In this document: in pieces, positions 21,690-28,794 of the stretch | How positions within the stretch are numbered: position 1 is the stretch's first letter | Layout: every line of letters begins with the position of its first letter | Assembly (NCBI GenBank): GCA_040387095.1 | Contig: JAZKEJ010000115.1 | Span: 1-28,794 of the forward strand | DNA length: 28,794 nt | Source: Methylotenera_A sp040387095 | Lineage (GTDB): Bacteria > Pseudomonadota > Gammaproteobacteria > Burkholderiales > Methylophilaceae | Direction: 5' to 3' | Notes under the pieces: generated by a model | Seen by the model: the letters and a program-made list of their open reading frames with translations, nothing else | Databases searched by the model: none | Told to the model about the DNA's origin: nothing | Program-made: the position numbers and the translations under genes

Positions 21690-23282
21690 ATGAGTACAAC
21701 AACAGTAGCAAATCACGAGGAGCATCATGATCACCCGACAGGTATCATGCGTTGGTTGACTACCACCAACCATAAAGATATCGGTACGATGTATCTGACG
21801 TTCTCTTTAGTCATGTTTTTGGTGGGCGGCGCAATGGTATTGGGTATTCGTGCCGAATTGTTTAAACCTGGGCTGCAATTAATGAATCCTGATTTTTATA
21901 ATCAGTTGATTGGTGTGCATGCTTTGATCATGATTTTTGCTGCTTTGATGCCTGCAGCAACCGGCTTTGCTAACTGGATGATTCCATTGCAAATCGGTGC
22001 GCCAGATATGGCTTTGCCGCGTTTGAATAACTGGGGCTTCTGGTTGCTCCCACCTTCAGCAATTCTGCTTACATTACCTTTTACCTTAGCTTTATTTGGC
22101 ATTGGTGATGGAGCAATTTCTACTGGTTGGACATTCTATCCGCCATTATCTGTGCAGGGTGGCATTGGTGTCGATTTTGCAATTTTTGCAGTCCACTTGC
22201 TGGGTATTTCTTCAGTGATGGGCTCAATTAATATTATCGTGACATTGTTTAATATGCGCGCACCTGGCATGACATTAATGAAAATGCCAATGTTTGCATG
22301 GGGCTGGTTAATTACTGCTTTCTTGTTAGTGGCAACTATTCCAGTATTGGCTGGTGCTGTAACAATGTTATTAACAGACCGTCATTTCGGTACGCACTTC
22401 TTTGACGCGGCTGGTGGTGGTGATCCAATTATGTTCCAACACTTGTTCTGGTTCTTTGGTCATCCGGAAGTGTATATTTTGTTATTACCAGTTTGGGGTT
22501 TTATTCCACAAATTCTACAAACATTCTCACGCAAGCCAATGTATGGCTACAAAGCGCAAGTGTACTCATTATGGGCGATTGGTGCTTTAGCTGTAGTTGT
22601 TTGGGCGCATCACTTCTTTACTGCTGGTATGCCAGTGCCAGCTTTGCTTTACTTTATGTATAGCACGATGGCCATTTCACTCCCATTGGCTGTGTTATTT
22701 TTCTGCTGGATTAAAACCATGTGGAGAGGCTCAATGACATTTGAAACGCCAATGTTGTTTGCGGTGGGTTGGATTATCTTGTTTGGTATCGGTGGTTTGA
22801 CTGGCTTAGTCTTAGCTGACGTTGCTGCTGATGCGCAATACCATAACAGTTATTTTGTTGTGGCGCATTTTCACTACACATTATTTGCTGGCGGCATTAT
22901 GGGTATTATGGCCGGTGTGTACTACTGGTTGCCAAAAATGACTGGCAATATGTATGATGAAAAACTAGGTAAATGGCATTTCTGGTTAACGGCAATTTCA
23001 TTTAACTTAACATTCATCCCGCAATTCTTTGTTGGTTTAGCTGGTATGCCACGTCGTATTCCGGACTATGCATTGCAGTTTGCTGAGTTCAATATGATTT
23101 CATCCATTGCAGCATTTGCGCTTGGTTTATCACAATTGTTATTTGTTTACGTGATTATTAAATGCGTAAAAGGCGGCAAAAAAGCGACAGATAAAGTATG
23201 GGAAGGCGCAGAAGGTTTAGAGTGGACGCTTTCATCACCTCCGCCTTATCATAGCTTTAATGAGCAGCCTACTATTAAGTAA
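21690..23282 (+). CDS. coxA: Cytochrome c oxidase subunit I
   Basis: This 530-residue catalytic subunit holds haem a and the haem a3-CuB centre. Visible ligands: a haem a His in LIGVHALIMIF; His258 with the cross-linking Tyr262 in GHPEVY; His307-His308 in WAHHFF for CuB; and the two His of VVAHFHYTLF for haem a3 and haem a. The D-pathway Asp106 (GAPDMALPRLNN) and gating Glu260 are kept, so it is an A1-type enzyme by those markers. The K-pathway residues are not kept: the positions of bovine Ser255, Thr316 and Lys319 are Pro273, Leu333 and Leu336. The ribosome site AGGAGAG is strong. A terminator-like hairpin follows. Confidence 0.96.
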   Translation: MSTTTVANHEEHHDHPTGIMRWLTTTNHKDIGTMYLTFSLVMFLVGGAMVLGIRAELFKPGLQLMNPDFYNQLIGVHALIMIFAALMPAATGFANWMIPLQIGAPDMALPRLNNWGFWLLPPSAILLTLPFTLALFGIGDGAISTGWTFYPPLSVQGGIGVDFAIFAVHLLGISSVMGSINIIVTLFNMRAPGMTLMKMPMFAWGWLITAFLLVATIPVLAGAVTMLLTDRHFGTHFFDAAGGGDPIMFQHLFWFFGHPEVYILLLPVWGFIPQILQTFSRKPMYGYKAQVYSLWAIGALAVVVWAHHFFTAGMPVPALLYFMYSTMAISLPLAVLFFCWIKTMWRGSMTFETPMLFAVGWIILFGIGGLTGLVLADVAADAQYHNSYFVVAHFHYTLFAGGIMGIMAGVYYWLPKMTGNMYDEKLGKWHFWLTAISFNLTFIPQFFVGLAGMPRRIPDYALQFAEFNMISSIAAFALGLSQLLFVYVIIKCVKGGKKATDKVWEGAEGLEWTLSSPPPYHSFNEQPTIK

Positions 23283-23293
23283 TGAAATATTTG

Positions 23294-23319
23294 AAAGCCC
23301 AAGTTAGCTTGGGCTTTTC
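23294..23319 (+). terminator. Terminator or attenuator after coxA
   Basis: AAAGCCCAAG (23294-23303) pairs perfectly with CTTGGGCTTT (23308-23317) around a TTAG loop, followed by a short T run (TTTTCTGTT). It sits 11 bases after coxA inside the oxidase cluster, so it may lower expression of the assembly genes compared with coxBA. Confidence 0.75.
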
Positions 23320-23357
23320 TGTTCAATAAAACTTAATGCATCAGGATGTTTAAATAG

Positions 23358-23471
23358 ATGGAAGATAAAGAACTCGCAAGACGCAGTAGAAGTAAAAAAA
23401 TTGCACTAATATTTGGGGTGATAGCAGTAATTTGGTATGTGCTATCGATGTTTACAATATGGAACCTGTAA
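23358..23471 (+). CDS. Cytochrome oxidase small assembly protein (37 residues)
   Basis: This 37-residue open frame begins ATG at 23358 (MEDKELARRSRSKKIALIFG) and ends FTIWNL at TAA 23469-23471. It has a basic N-terminal half and one membrane helix (about residues 14-31). It lies between coxA and ctaG, where betaproteobacteria encode a small single-helix protein annotated as cytochrome oxidase small assembly protein. Its last 13 bases overlap the start of ctaG (ATG at 23459), which supports coupled translation. The ribosome site (AGGATG, about 11 bases upstream) is only fair. Because it is under 40 codons it is easily missed. The role in assembly is inferred from position. Confidence 0.75.
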   Translation: MEDKELARRSRSKKIALIFGVIAVIWYVLSMFTIWNL

Positions 23472-24043
23472 TAGACCCGAAACCTGACCCTAATGAAGTC
23501 AGGCAAAAAACCAAAGCTGAGCTGGATAAAGCCAATAGTAAATTAGCAAAAAAAATGATTTGGGTGGCAGCAGGTTCGTTATTGTTTGCATTTGCTTTAG
23601 TGCCTTTATATGATGTTTTATGTGATATTACTGGCCTCAATGGTAAAACAGATAACAATGCTGCGACTTTAAGCAAAGCGAAAGTCGATGAATCAAGAAC
23701 TGTAACTGTGCAATTTACTTCAGCAGTTATGCCTGGTTTAGGTTGGAATTTCTACCCTAAGCAAGCCAGTATTACTTTGCATCCAGGTCAAATAGAAACG
23801 GTTCAGTTTGAGGCAAAAAACATAACCAGCCATGTTGTGACTGGTCAAGCAATACCTAGTGTTACGCCAGGCATTGCTTCAGTTTATTTAAAGAAAATTG
23901 AATGTTTTTGCTTTGTGAATCAAAGTTTAAAACCAGGTGAGACTAAAATAATGCCATTGCGATTTTTTGTCGACCCTGCAATACCAAAAGATGTCAGTGA
24001 AATGACTTTGTCATATTCATTTTTTGAAGCAACAAAAAAATAA
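23459..24043 (+). CDS. ctaG: Cytochrome c oxidase assembly factor CtaG/Cox11
   Basis: This 194-residue membrane-anchored copper chaperone delivers copper to CuB of CoxA. The start at 23459 (MEPVIDPKPDP) overlaps the upstream small gene; the reading from 23432 is an extension inside that gene. One membrane helix covers about residues 34-52 (MIWVAAGSLLFAFALVPLYDV). The copper-binding motif Cys149-Phe-Cys151 is in IECFCFVNQSLKPGE, followed by MPLRFFVDPAIP. The periplasmic Ig-like domain begins RTVTVQFTSAVMPGLGWNF. Length is normal for bacterial CtaG. A 101-base gap with a TATAAT element separates it from coxC. Confidence 0.94.
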   Translation: MEPVIDPKPDPNEVRQKTKAELDKANSKLAKKMIWVAAGSLLFAFALVPLYDVLCDITGLNGKTDNNAATLSKAKVDESRTVTVQFTSAVMPGLGWNFYPKQASITLHPGQIETVQFEAKNITSHVVTGQAIPSVTPGIASVYLKKIECFCFVNQSLKPGETKIMPLRFFVDPAIPKDVSEMTLSYSFFEATKK

Positions 24044-24100
24044 TTTAGTTTTAAAGTTAAAAATCGGGGAGCTTGTATCGCCAACAAAGCGTTACAAAGT

Positions 24101-24106
24101 TATAAT
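24101..24106 (+). promoter_or_regulatory. Possible -10 element upstream of coxC
   Basis: A perfect TATAAT lies 39 bases before the coxC start, in the 101-base gap after ctaG. No good -35 is seen at 16-18 bases; TTGTAT at 24073-24078 is 22 bases away, which is too far. Confidence 0.22.
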
Positions 24107-24144
24107 TTAAAGTAGTTAATATTAAAGTGCTTGGGAGTAAACGA

Positions 24145-25023
24145 ATGGCAACTCATTCAGAAAATCAATATTTCGTTCCGCATGGCAGCATATATCCATC
24201 GATATTATCGGTCGGTTTATTGTCGCTGGCTTCTGGCTTCATATTCAATATGAATCAGTTACCATTTGGTCAATGGATGATGTATTTAGGTGCGGCTATC
24301 ATCATTGCAATGACATTTAAATGGATGGGTACTGTTATTACCGAGAGTTTGACAGGCAAATATAAAAACTGGGAAGACAGGTCGTTTCGTGTCGGCATGA
24401 TTGTATTTATCTGTTCTGAAGTGGCGTTCTTTGCGGCATTTTTCGGCGCGTTATTTTATATGCGCGTGTTGTCAGTACCAGATTTAGCTGGATATGACGC
24501 AGATATTACGCCTTATAAAGATTTTTTAAGCACATGGCCATCAGCTGGCCCAGGCGGTGTTGTCTTAGGTACTGAATATGCAGTACCAAAATATACTGCC
24601 ATGGGTCCATGGGGATTGCCAGCTATTAATACAGCTTTATTGTTAACTTCTGGTGCTACTATTACTTGGGCACATTGGGCGTTAATCAAAAATAAGCGCA
24701 CACAACTTGTTTTAGGCATGCTGGCAACGGTGTTGCTCGGTGTCGCATTCTTAATCTGTCAAGGTATGGAATACCACCACGCGTATACAGAACTAGGCCT
24801 TACTCTAGGCACGGGTGCTTATGGTGCAACTTTCTTTATGCTAACCGGCTTTCACGGCTTTCACGTTACACTCGGCACCATCATGCTGATTGTCATTTTA
24901 ATACGCTGCATGAAAGGTCACTTTACACCAGAGCATCACTTCGGTTTTGAAGGTGTTGCTTGGTATTGGCACTTTGTGGATGTGGTTTGGTTGGGCTTAT
25001 TTATATTCGTATACTGGCTATAA
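24145..25023 (+). CDS. coxC: Cytochrome c oxidase subunit III
   Basis: This 292-residue integral membrane protein is the third core subunit of the oxidase. The start at 24145 (MATHSENQYFVPHGSIYP) has GGGAG 9 bases upstream; a reading from 24127 adds only six residues. Seven helices can be drawn. Hallmarks include YFVPHGSIYP, ESLTGKYKNWEDRSFRVGM, FICSEVAFFAAFFGALF, GMEYHHAYTELGLT, FFMLTGFHGFHVTLG and the final AWYWHFVDVVWLGLFIFVYWL (key residues WHFVDVVW). Length is somewhat longer than mitochondrial subunit III, as usual in this group. A bidirectional terminator follows. Confidence 0.96.
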   Translation: MATHSENQYFVPHGSIYPSILSVGLLSLASGFIFNMNQLPFGQWMMYLGAAIIIAMTFKWMGTVITESLTGKYKNWEDRSFRVGMIVFICSEVAFFAAFFGALFYMRVLSVPDLAGYDADITPYKDFLSTWPSAGPGGVVLGTEYAVPKYTAMGPWGLPAINTALLLTSGATITWAHWALIKNKRTQLVLGMLATVLLGVAFLICQGMEYHHAYTELGLTLGTGAYGATFFMLTGFHGFHVTLGTIMLIVILIRCMKGHFTPEHHFGFEGVAWYWHFVDVVWLGLFIFVYWL

Positions 25024-25032
25024 GTACACATT

Positions 25033-25065
25033 AAAAAAGGGCGATGCAATGCATCGCCCTTTTTT
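25033..25065. terminator. Bidirectional terminator between coxC and the DUF2909 gene
   Basis: A 15-bp stem (AAAAAAGGGCGATGC at 25033-25047 with GCATCGCCCTTTTTT at 25051-25065) closes a 3-base AAT loop. It ends the coxC transcript and, on the other strand, the DUF2909 gene. Confidence 0.93.
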
Positions 25066-25079
25066 ATTTAATTCAAAGC

Positions 25080-25280
25080 TTATAGAGAGTGACCAATTAA
25101 ACCGAAAGATCCGGCAATCAGCAGACCAATAAATAAAGCAATTGAAAGTCCAATGCGTACTGTAAGTGCTTTGACTGTGCGCTCACTGCCTGATTTATCT
25201 TTATTTAAAAAGAACAATGCTGAAAATAGGCTACCCAAAATGATAATTAATACCAAAACGACTGCAATTTTTATAAACAT
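25080..25280 (-). CDS. DUF2909 family twin-transmembrane protein
   Basis: This 66-residue protein consists of two membrane helices (about 2-24 and 43-62) joined by a charged loop, LNKDKSGSERTVKALTVRIG. The loop motif RTVKALTVRIGLS is typical of the DUF2909 or twin-transmembrane family found beside surf1 in betaproteobacteria. I chose the ATG at 25280 (MFIKIAVVLV); a TTG at 25292 would add four residues (MDKS). It is convergent to coxC and divergent from surf1, with only about 50 bases for both promoters. Position suggests a link to oxidase biogenesis, but no function is known to me. Confidence 0.82.
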   Translation of the reverse strand: MFIKIAVVLVLIIILGSLFSALFFLNKDKSGSERTVKALTVRIGLSIALFIGLLIAGSFGLIGHSL

Positions 25281-25331
25281 TGATTTGTCCAAATGAAGTT
25301 AATGAATAATTATGCGACTGGTCTAGTATAA

Positions 25332-26078
25332 ATGCAATTCAGTTTTCTGAACGTACAATTCAAAGCCTCTTTACTGAGCACATTACTCCTATTTATTTGT
25401 ATTCCAATATTTATCAAATTAGGTTTTTGGCAATACGAAAAAGCTATTTTAAAGCAAAATATCCAAGCTAATTTTGAGTTGTCAAATAAAAATCAATTGC
25501 CTGATTTAAAAAATTATTTATCCAATAGTGAAGTTTTAGAGTTTAAAAACACACAAGTGCAGGGTGAGTATGCAACTCAATATCAAATTTTAATCGATAA
25601 TAAAGTAGAGAATAGTTTAGTTGGTTATCACGTCGTTACGCCATTGAGGATAGCTGGCTTGGATGAATATGTATTAGTAAACCGCGGCTGGATTCAAGGT
25701 AAAGAAAATCGCGCTGACTTACCTGCATTTGAAACGCCAGCAGGCGTATTGAATATACAAGGAATGGCATGGCTGCCCACTCAAAAAATATTTACTTTAG
25801 AAGATAAAGCACAAGTTGCGGCAAATAACCAAAAATGGCAACCTGTATGGCAACATTTGGATATGCAAAGATACGCGAAAAATGTACCAATTAAGATTTT
25901 ACCAATCATTATTAAATTAGATGCTAAAAGCGATGCTGGTGGTTTTGTCCGCAATTGGGAAATGTCACAGGAGCGAATAGTGACGCATTTGGGTTACGCC
26001 TATCAGTGGTTTGGTTTTGCTTTTGCGGCACTGATGATTTATTTGTATTTAAGTATACATAAAGTGAAAAGTGCGTAA
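25332..26078 (+). CDS. SURF1 family cytochrome oxidase biogenesis protein
   Basis: This 248-residue protein assists insertion of haem a into CoxA. It has the SURF1 layout: an N-terminal membrane helix (about 13-32) with the motif LGFWQYEKAILKQ, a periplasmic domain, and a C-terminal helix (about 222-242). Family blocks are VQGEYATQYQILIDNK, GYHVVTPLRI, VLVNRGWIQG and the final GYAYQWFGFAFAALMIYLYL (key residues GYAxQWFxFA). The conserved periplasmic His is present in TPL-adjacent GYHVVTPL. No ribosome site is obvious before the ATG. The SCO-like gene follows after 59 bases. Confidence 0.93.
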   Translation: MQFSFLNVQFKASLLSTLLLFICIPIFIKLGFWQYEKAILKQNIQANFELSNKNQLPDLKNYLSNSEVLEFKNTQVQGEYATQYQILIDNKVENSLVGYHVVTPLRIAGLDEYVLVNRGWIQGKENRADLPAFETPAGVLNIQGMAWLPTQKIFTLEDKAQVAANNQKWQPVWQHLDMQRYAKNVPIKILPIIIKLDAKSDAGGFVRNWEMSQERIVTHLGYAYQWFGFAFAALMIYLYLSIHKVKSA

Positions 26079-26137
26079 CCAGTAATAAAAATATTCAATC
26101 TGTCAAAATATTTTGCAATTAATAAGGTAAGAAACTC

Positions 26138-26749
26138 ATGCAAACACATTCAAATAATCATATTAATCAAAAAGATCAGCGCAAGGGTCGCGTTATTTTT
26201 TTAATGATGCTCACTTTTTTTGTGGTGCCAATTATTGCAGTTGTACTTATGTTTAAATTTAACTTTAAACCTGCAGGTGAAAGCCGCGGTGAATTAATTA
26301 CACCGCCTAGGCTAATTCAATCGCCTGCAACGTTGCAGGATAACAATGGCAAAGATAATCAGCAGTTTTGGGCAGAAAAATGGAACATGGTATATGTAAC
26401 TGATACATGCGAAGCGGTTTGTATGCAAAGATTAAGAGATATGCGTCAAATTCATGTTTCACTTTACAAAGATATTCCGCGTACACAACGCGTGTTAATC
26501 ACTCATGTGCAGGATTTGAGCAAGATTAAAAAAGATTTTCCAGACTTAACTGTGGTCAATCAAACTGAGGCAGATATTAAGATGTTGAGTGCGCAATTTA
26601 ATTTAAAAGATGAAAGTGCGCTTAAATCAAATCGACTATATTTTGTTGATCCTTTGGGGCACATCATGATGAGCTATCCAGAAAATGCGAATCCAGTGGA
26701 TATCCGTAAAGACCTGGCTCGACTCTTAAGATACTCTTGGGCGGCATAA
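26138..26749 (+). CDS. SCO-like membrane-anchored thioredoxin-fold protein
   Basis: This 203-residue protein has one N-terminal membrane helix (about 19-39) and a periplasmic thioredoxin-like domain. Cys91 and Cys95 form the CxxxC motif (DTCEAVCMQRL) used by SCO proteins to bind copper for CuA. The domain ends with RLYFVDPLGHIMMSYP, like the SCO segment before the C-terminal helix. The third SCO copper ligand, a His about eight residues before that DP, seems to be replaced by Lys in LKSNRLYFVDP; a His is present instead after DPLG. It may be a redox partner or a variant chaperone. It sits 3 bases before ctaA and belongs to the assembly operon. Confidence 0.8.
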   Translation: MQTHSNNHINQKDQRKGRVIFLMMLTFFVVPIIAVVLMFKFNFKPAGESRGELITPPRLIQSPATLQDNNGKDNQQFWAEKWNMVYVTDTCEAVCMQRLRDMRQIHVSLYKDIPRTQRVLITHVQDLSKIKKDFPDLTVVNQTEADIKMLSAQFNLKDESALKSNRLYFVDPLGHIMMSYPENANPVDIRKDLARLLRYSWAA

Positions 26750-26751
26750 AT

Positions 26752-27756
26752 ATGTTATTCAAGCGGATTGCAATGCTAGGCGCTATTATGGCTTTGTGCG
26801 TAGTAGTATTAGGCGCATATGTACGTTTGACAGATGCTGGATTAGGTTGCCCTGACTGGCCTGGTTGTTATGGCACATTAACGGTTCCAGAGAGTGAAGC
26901 CGCCATTCAAAAGGCGCAAACCATCTATCCAGACAGTGTTATTGAAACGGGCAAAGCTTGGAGAGAAATGTTACACCGCTACTTGGCCGGTACGCTGGGT
27001 TTAGTTGTGCTGGCATTGTTTATTTTGGCCTGGAAAAACGCTAAACAAGCTAATCGGCAAATAAAAGTGTCACCATGGCTGGTAACTTTGCTGCTTGTCA
27101 TCATTATGTTTCAGGCGGCGCTGGGAATGTGGACGGTCACCATGCTACTGAAACCAGCGATTGTCAGTGCGCACTTATTGGGCGGCATGACAACGTTAGG
27201 CTTACTCACTTGGATAGCACACCGGCATTGGGGAAATTCATCAACGACTATTGTGCAATCTCAAAATTTACGCTGGTTTATTCGCTTTGGCTTAATTGTA
27301 TTATTGATGCAAATTTTTCTAGGTGGTTGGACAAGTACCAATTATGCCGCGCTGGCCTGTACGGATTTTCCGACTTGTCATGGTGTGTGGATGCCAGATA
27401 TGGATTTTAAAGATGCATTTCACTTAATTCGAGAGTTAGGACAGAGTGCGGACGGTGGCAACTTAAGCCTGGCATCTATTACCGCAATTCAGTGGGCACA
27501 CCGTGTCGGTGCTATCATAACTTTGATTTATTTGGGTTTTTTAGCCTTAAATGGTTTAAAATACGCGCAATTAAAAGGTATAAGTATGTTGTTAATAGCT
27601 GTATTGATTGCACAGATCAGCCTTGGAATTGCTAATTTAGTTTTGCATTTACCGCTAGTATTAGCAGTTGGGCATAATTTAGGTGCAGCATTACTGGTCA
27701 TGATTATGGTGATACTTAATTCAAAAATTACGGGTAATACAGTCAATCGGCAATAG
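26752..27756 (+). CDS. ctaA: Haem A synthase (COX15/CtaA)
   Basis: This 334-residue membrane enzyme oxidises the methyl group of haem O to make haem A for CoxA. Start chosen at 26752 (MLFKRIAMLG); a TTG at 26737 lies within the preceding gene. Eight helices are expected. Hallmarks include LTDAGLGCPDWPGCYG near the N-terminus, EMLHRYLAGTLGLV with a haem His, SAHLLGGM, TDFPTCHGVWMPDM, WAHRVGA and VGHNLGAALLV. The Cys pairs GLGCPDWPGC and ACTDFPTC are typical of the proteobacterial type. It precedes ctaB by 38 bases, and the two enzymes carry out consecutive steps from haem B. Confidence 0.95.
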   Translation: MLFKRIAMLGAIMALCVVVLGAYVRLTDAGLGCPDWPGCYGTLTVPESEAAIQKAQTIYPDSVIETGKAWREMLHRYLAGTLGLVVLALFILAWKNAKQANRQIKVSPWLVTLLLVIIMFQAALGMWTVTMLLKPAIVSAHLLGGMTTLGLLTWIAHRHWGNSSTTIVQSQNLRWFIRFGLIVLLMQIFLGGWTSTNYAALACTDFPTCHGVWMPDMDFKDAFHLIRELGQSADGGNLSLASITAIQWAHRVGAIITLIYLGFLALNGLKYAQLKGISMLLIAVLIAQISLGIANLVLHLPLVLAVGHNLGAALLVMIMVILNSKITGNTVNRQ

Positions 27757-27794
27757 CTGGCTGCAAGCGCATTGTGAAATAAAGTGAGTACTAA

Positions 27795-28706
27795 TTGAGT
27801 CAAAAATTAAATGTAAATTCCATCAGCAATCTACAAGCATTTGTGGCAAGTGTTAAGAGTTTTTATGCGCTATGCAAGCCGCGTGTAACCATGTTGATTG
27901 TGTTTACCGCAATCATTGGCATGTTCTTAGCAACACCTGGAATGGTGCCTTGGCCACTGCTCTTAGCGACAACAGTCGGTATTGCGTTCGCTTCAGGTGC
28001 GGCAGCAGCTTTTAACTGCTTAATTGAGCACAAAATTGATGCGGTAATGGCACGCACACGCGGTAGGCCGCTACCAACTGGTCAGGTTTCTCATGTAGAA
28101 ACAATGATTTTTGCCACACTTTTAGGTACTTCTGGCTTATTAATTCTTTATCTATTCGTGAATCCATTAACCATGTGGCTGACATTTGCCACTTTTGTGG
28201 GTTACGCCGTGATTTATACTGTATTTTTAAAACCGGCAACGCCAATGAATATCGTGATTGGCGGCGCATCTGGCGCGATGCCGCCAATATTGGGTTGGGC
28301 GGCTGTTAATAATGCAATTTCGCCTGAATCATTAATCATGTTTTTAATCATTTTCGCTTGGACGCCACCACATTTTTGGGCGCTAGCTTTATACCGCCGC
28401 GAAGAATATGCCAAAGTAGGTATGCCAATGCTACCTGTCACACACGGTGAAGCATTTACGTTATTACATATTTTGCTCTATACAGTGATTTTAGTGGTAG
28501 TGTCTATCATGCCTTACGGATTGGGCATGAGCGGCTTGATTTACTTGATTTCTGCTGTTTTACTTAATGCAGTATTTTTATGGTATGTCATTGGTTTATA
28601 TCGAAAATATTCTGACGATTTAGCAAAAAGTACTTTTAAGTATTCTATTCTTTACTTAACCTTAATTTTTGCTGCATTATTGGTTGACCACTACTGGAAA
28701 ATATAG
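27795..28706 (+). CDS. ctaB: Protohaem IX farnesyltransferase (haem O synthase)
   Basis: This 303-residue UbiA-family enzyme adds a farnesyl group to haem B, giving haem O for CtaA. The start is TTG at 27795 with GTGAG upstream; the preceding in-frame codon is a stop, so no earlier start is possible. Hallmarks: FYALCKPRVTMLIVFTAI, the prenyl-diphosphate site NCLIEHKIDAVMARTRGRPL (N-x3-D-x2-M-x-R-T), ASGAMPPILGWAAVNN and WTPPHFWALALYRREEYAKV (quoted as key blocks). Nine helices are expected. It closes the oxidase assembly group and ends 7 bases before the 3' end of the convergent tRNA-Arg gene. Confidence 0.95.
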   Translation: MSQKLNVNSISNLQAFVASVKSFYALCKPRVTMLIVFTAIIGMFLATPGMVPWPLLLATTVGIAFASGAAAAFNCLIEHKIDAVMARTRGRPLPTGQVSHVETMIFATLLGTSGLLILYLFVNPLTMWLTFATFVGYAVIYTVFLKPATPMNIVIGGASGAMPPILGWAAVNNAISPESLIMFLIIFAWTPPHFWALALYRREEYAKVGMPMLPVTHGEAFTLLHILLYTVILVVVSIMPYGLGMSGLIYLISAVLLNAVFLWYVIGLYRKYSDDLAKSTFKYSILYLTLIFAALLVDHYWKI

Positions 28707-28713
28707 CTATTTT

Positions 28714-28790
28714 TGGTGCGCCCGGCGGGAGTCGAACCCACGACCTTTGGCTTCGGAAACCAACACTCTATCCAGCTGAGCTACGGGCGC
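28714..28790 (-). tRNA. tRNA-Arg (anticodon CCG)
   Basis: This is a 77-base tRNA on the minus strand with encoded CCA. The acceptor stem GCGCCCG pairs with CGGGCGC. The anticodon arm TTGGT-TTCCGAA-GCCAA gives anticodon CCG (reads CGG). The T-loop arm GTGGGTTCGACTCCC (partial) and a D-arm starting TAGCTCAGCTGGATAGAG are standard. The promoter lies outside the window. Confidence 0.97.
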
Positions 28791-28794
28791 TAAT

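Noticed and set aside
21690..23282. CoxA as an sNOR-type nitric oxide reductase
   Set aside because: The His-Tyr pair in GHPEVY and a full oxidase assembly set (ctaG, surf1, ctaA, ctaB, coxC) argue for an oxygen reductase.

Overview
The window looks like ordinary chromosome of an AT-rich betaproteobacterium. The best match is the Methylophilaceae (Methylotenera-like). This rests on PEP-CTERM proteins with a VPLPAAGWLFG tail, a Coq7-type ubiquinone hydroxylase, the tsaB-rimI-UDG-like cluster, and an aa3 oxidase cluster arranged coxB-coxA-small protein-ctaG-coxC-surf1-SCO-like-ctaA-ctaB. The placement is inferred from gene content and protein style, not from a marker tree. I see no insertion sequence, phage, CRISPR array or rRNA.

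Left part (1-7.5 kb): the end of one PEP-CTERM gene and a complete tandem paralogue, each with a near-identical terminator; an FKBP-type prolyl isomerase lipoprotein; an OsmC-like/VOC protein pair with overlapping stop and start; and, on the minus strand, a small DUF2322-like protein, coq7 and the periplasmic protease ctpA. These are followed by a SelW-like Rdx protein, a bacterioferritin-like ferritin and an NlpC/P60 hydrolase. A 440-base gap at 7069-7508 holds what looks like a frameshifted small membrane-protein gene.

Middle part (7.5-18.5 kb): a YoaA/DinG-family iron-sulfur helicase, arfB (ribosome rescue), then tsaB (t6A tRNA modification), rimI and a degenerate UDG-like gene coupled by start/stop overlaps. 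Next is a lemA-TPM-TPM-exported protein cluster, proS with a soluble lytic transglycosylase 2 bases downstream, a DUF1097 membrane protein with a long leader, and an exported beta-propeller-like protein on the minus strand.

Right part (18.6-28.8 kb): queA (minus) diverging from tRNA-Leu(CAA), a DUF2244 protein, then the cytochrome c oxidase cluster. CoxB carries CuA and a fused cytochrome c domain. CoxA carries the metal ligands. A 37-residue membrane protein and the copper chaperone CtaG follow, then CoxC. A convergent DUF2909 gene separates these from surf1, an SCO-like protein, ctaA and ctaB, which together supply haem A and help assembly. The window ends with tRNA-Arg(CCG) facing ctaB.

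The most notable observations are: CoxA keeps the D-pathway, cross-linked Tyr and metal ligands of A1-type oxidases but lacks the canonical K-pathway Ser, Thr and Lys; an SCO-like protein keeps CxxxC but apparently lacks the usual His ligand; a UDG-like protein lacks its catalytic half; there is a disrupted small gene; and twin terminators show a compensatory base-pair change. Several genes use TTG or GTG starts (FKBP, OsmC, SelW-like, first TPM, ctaB).
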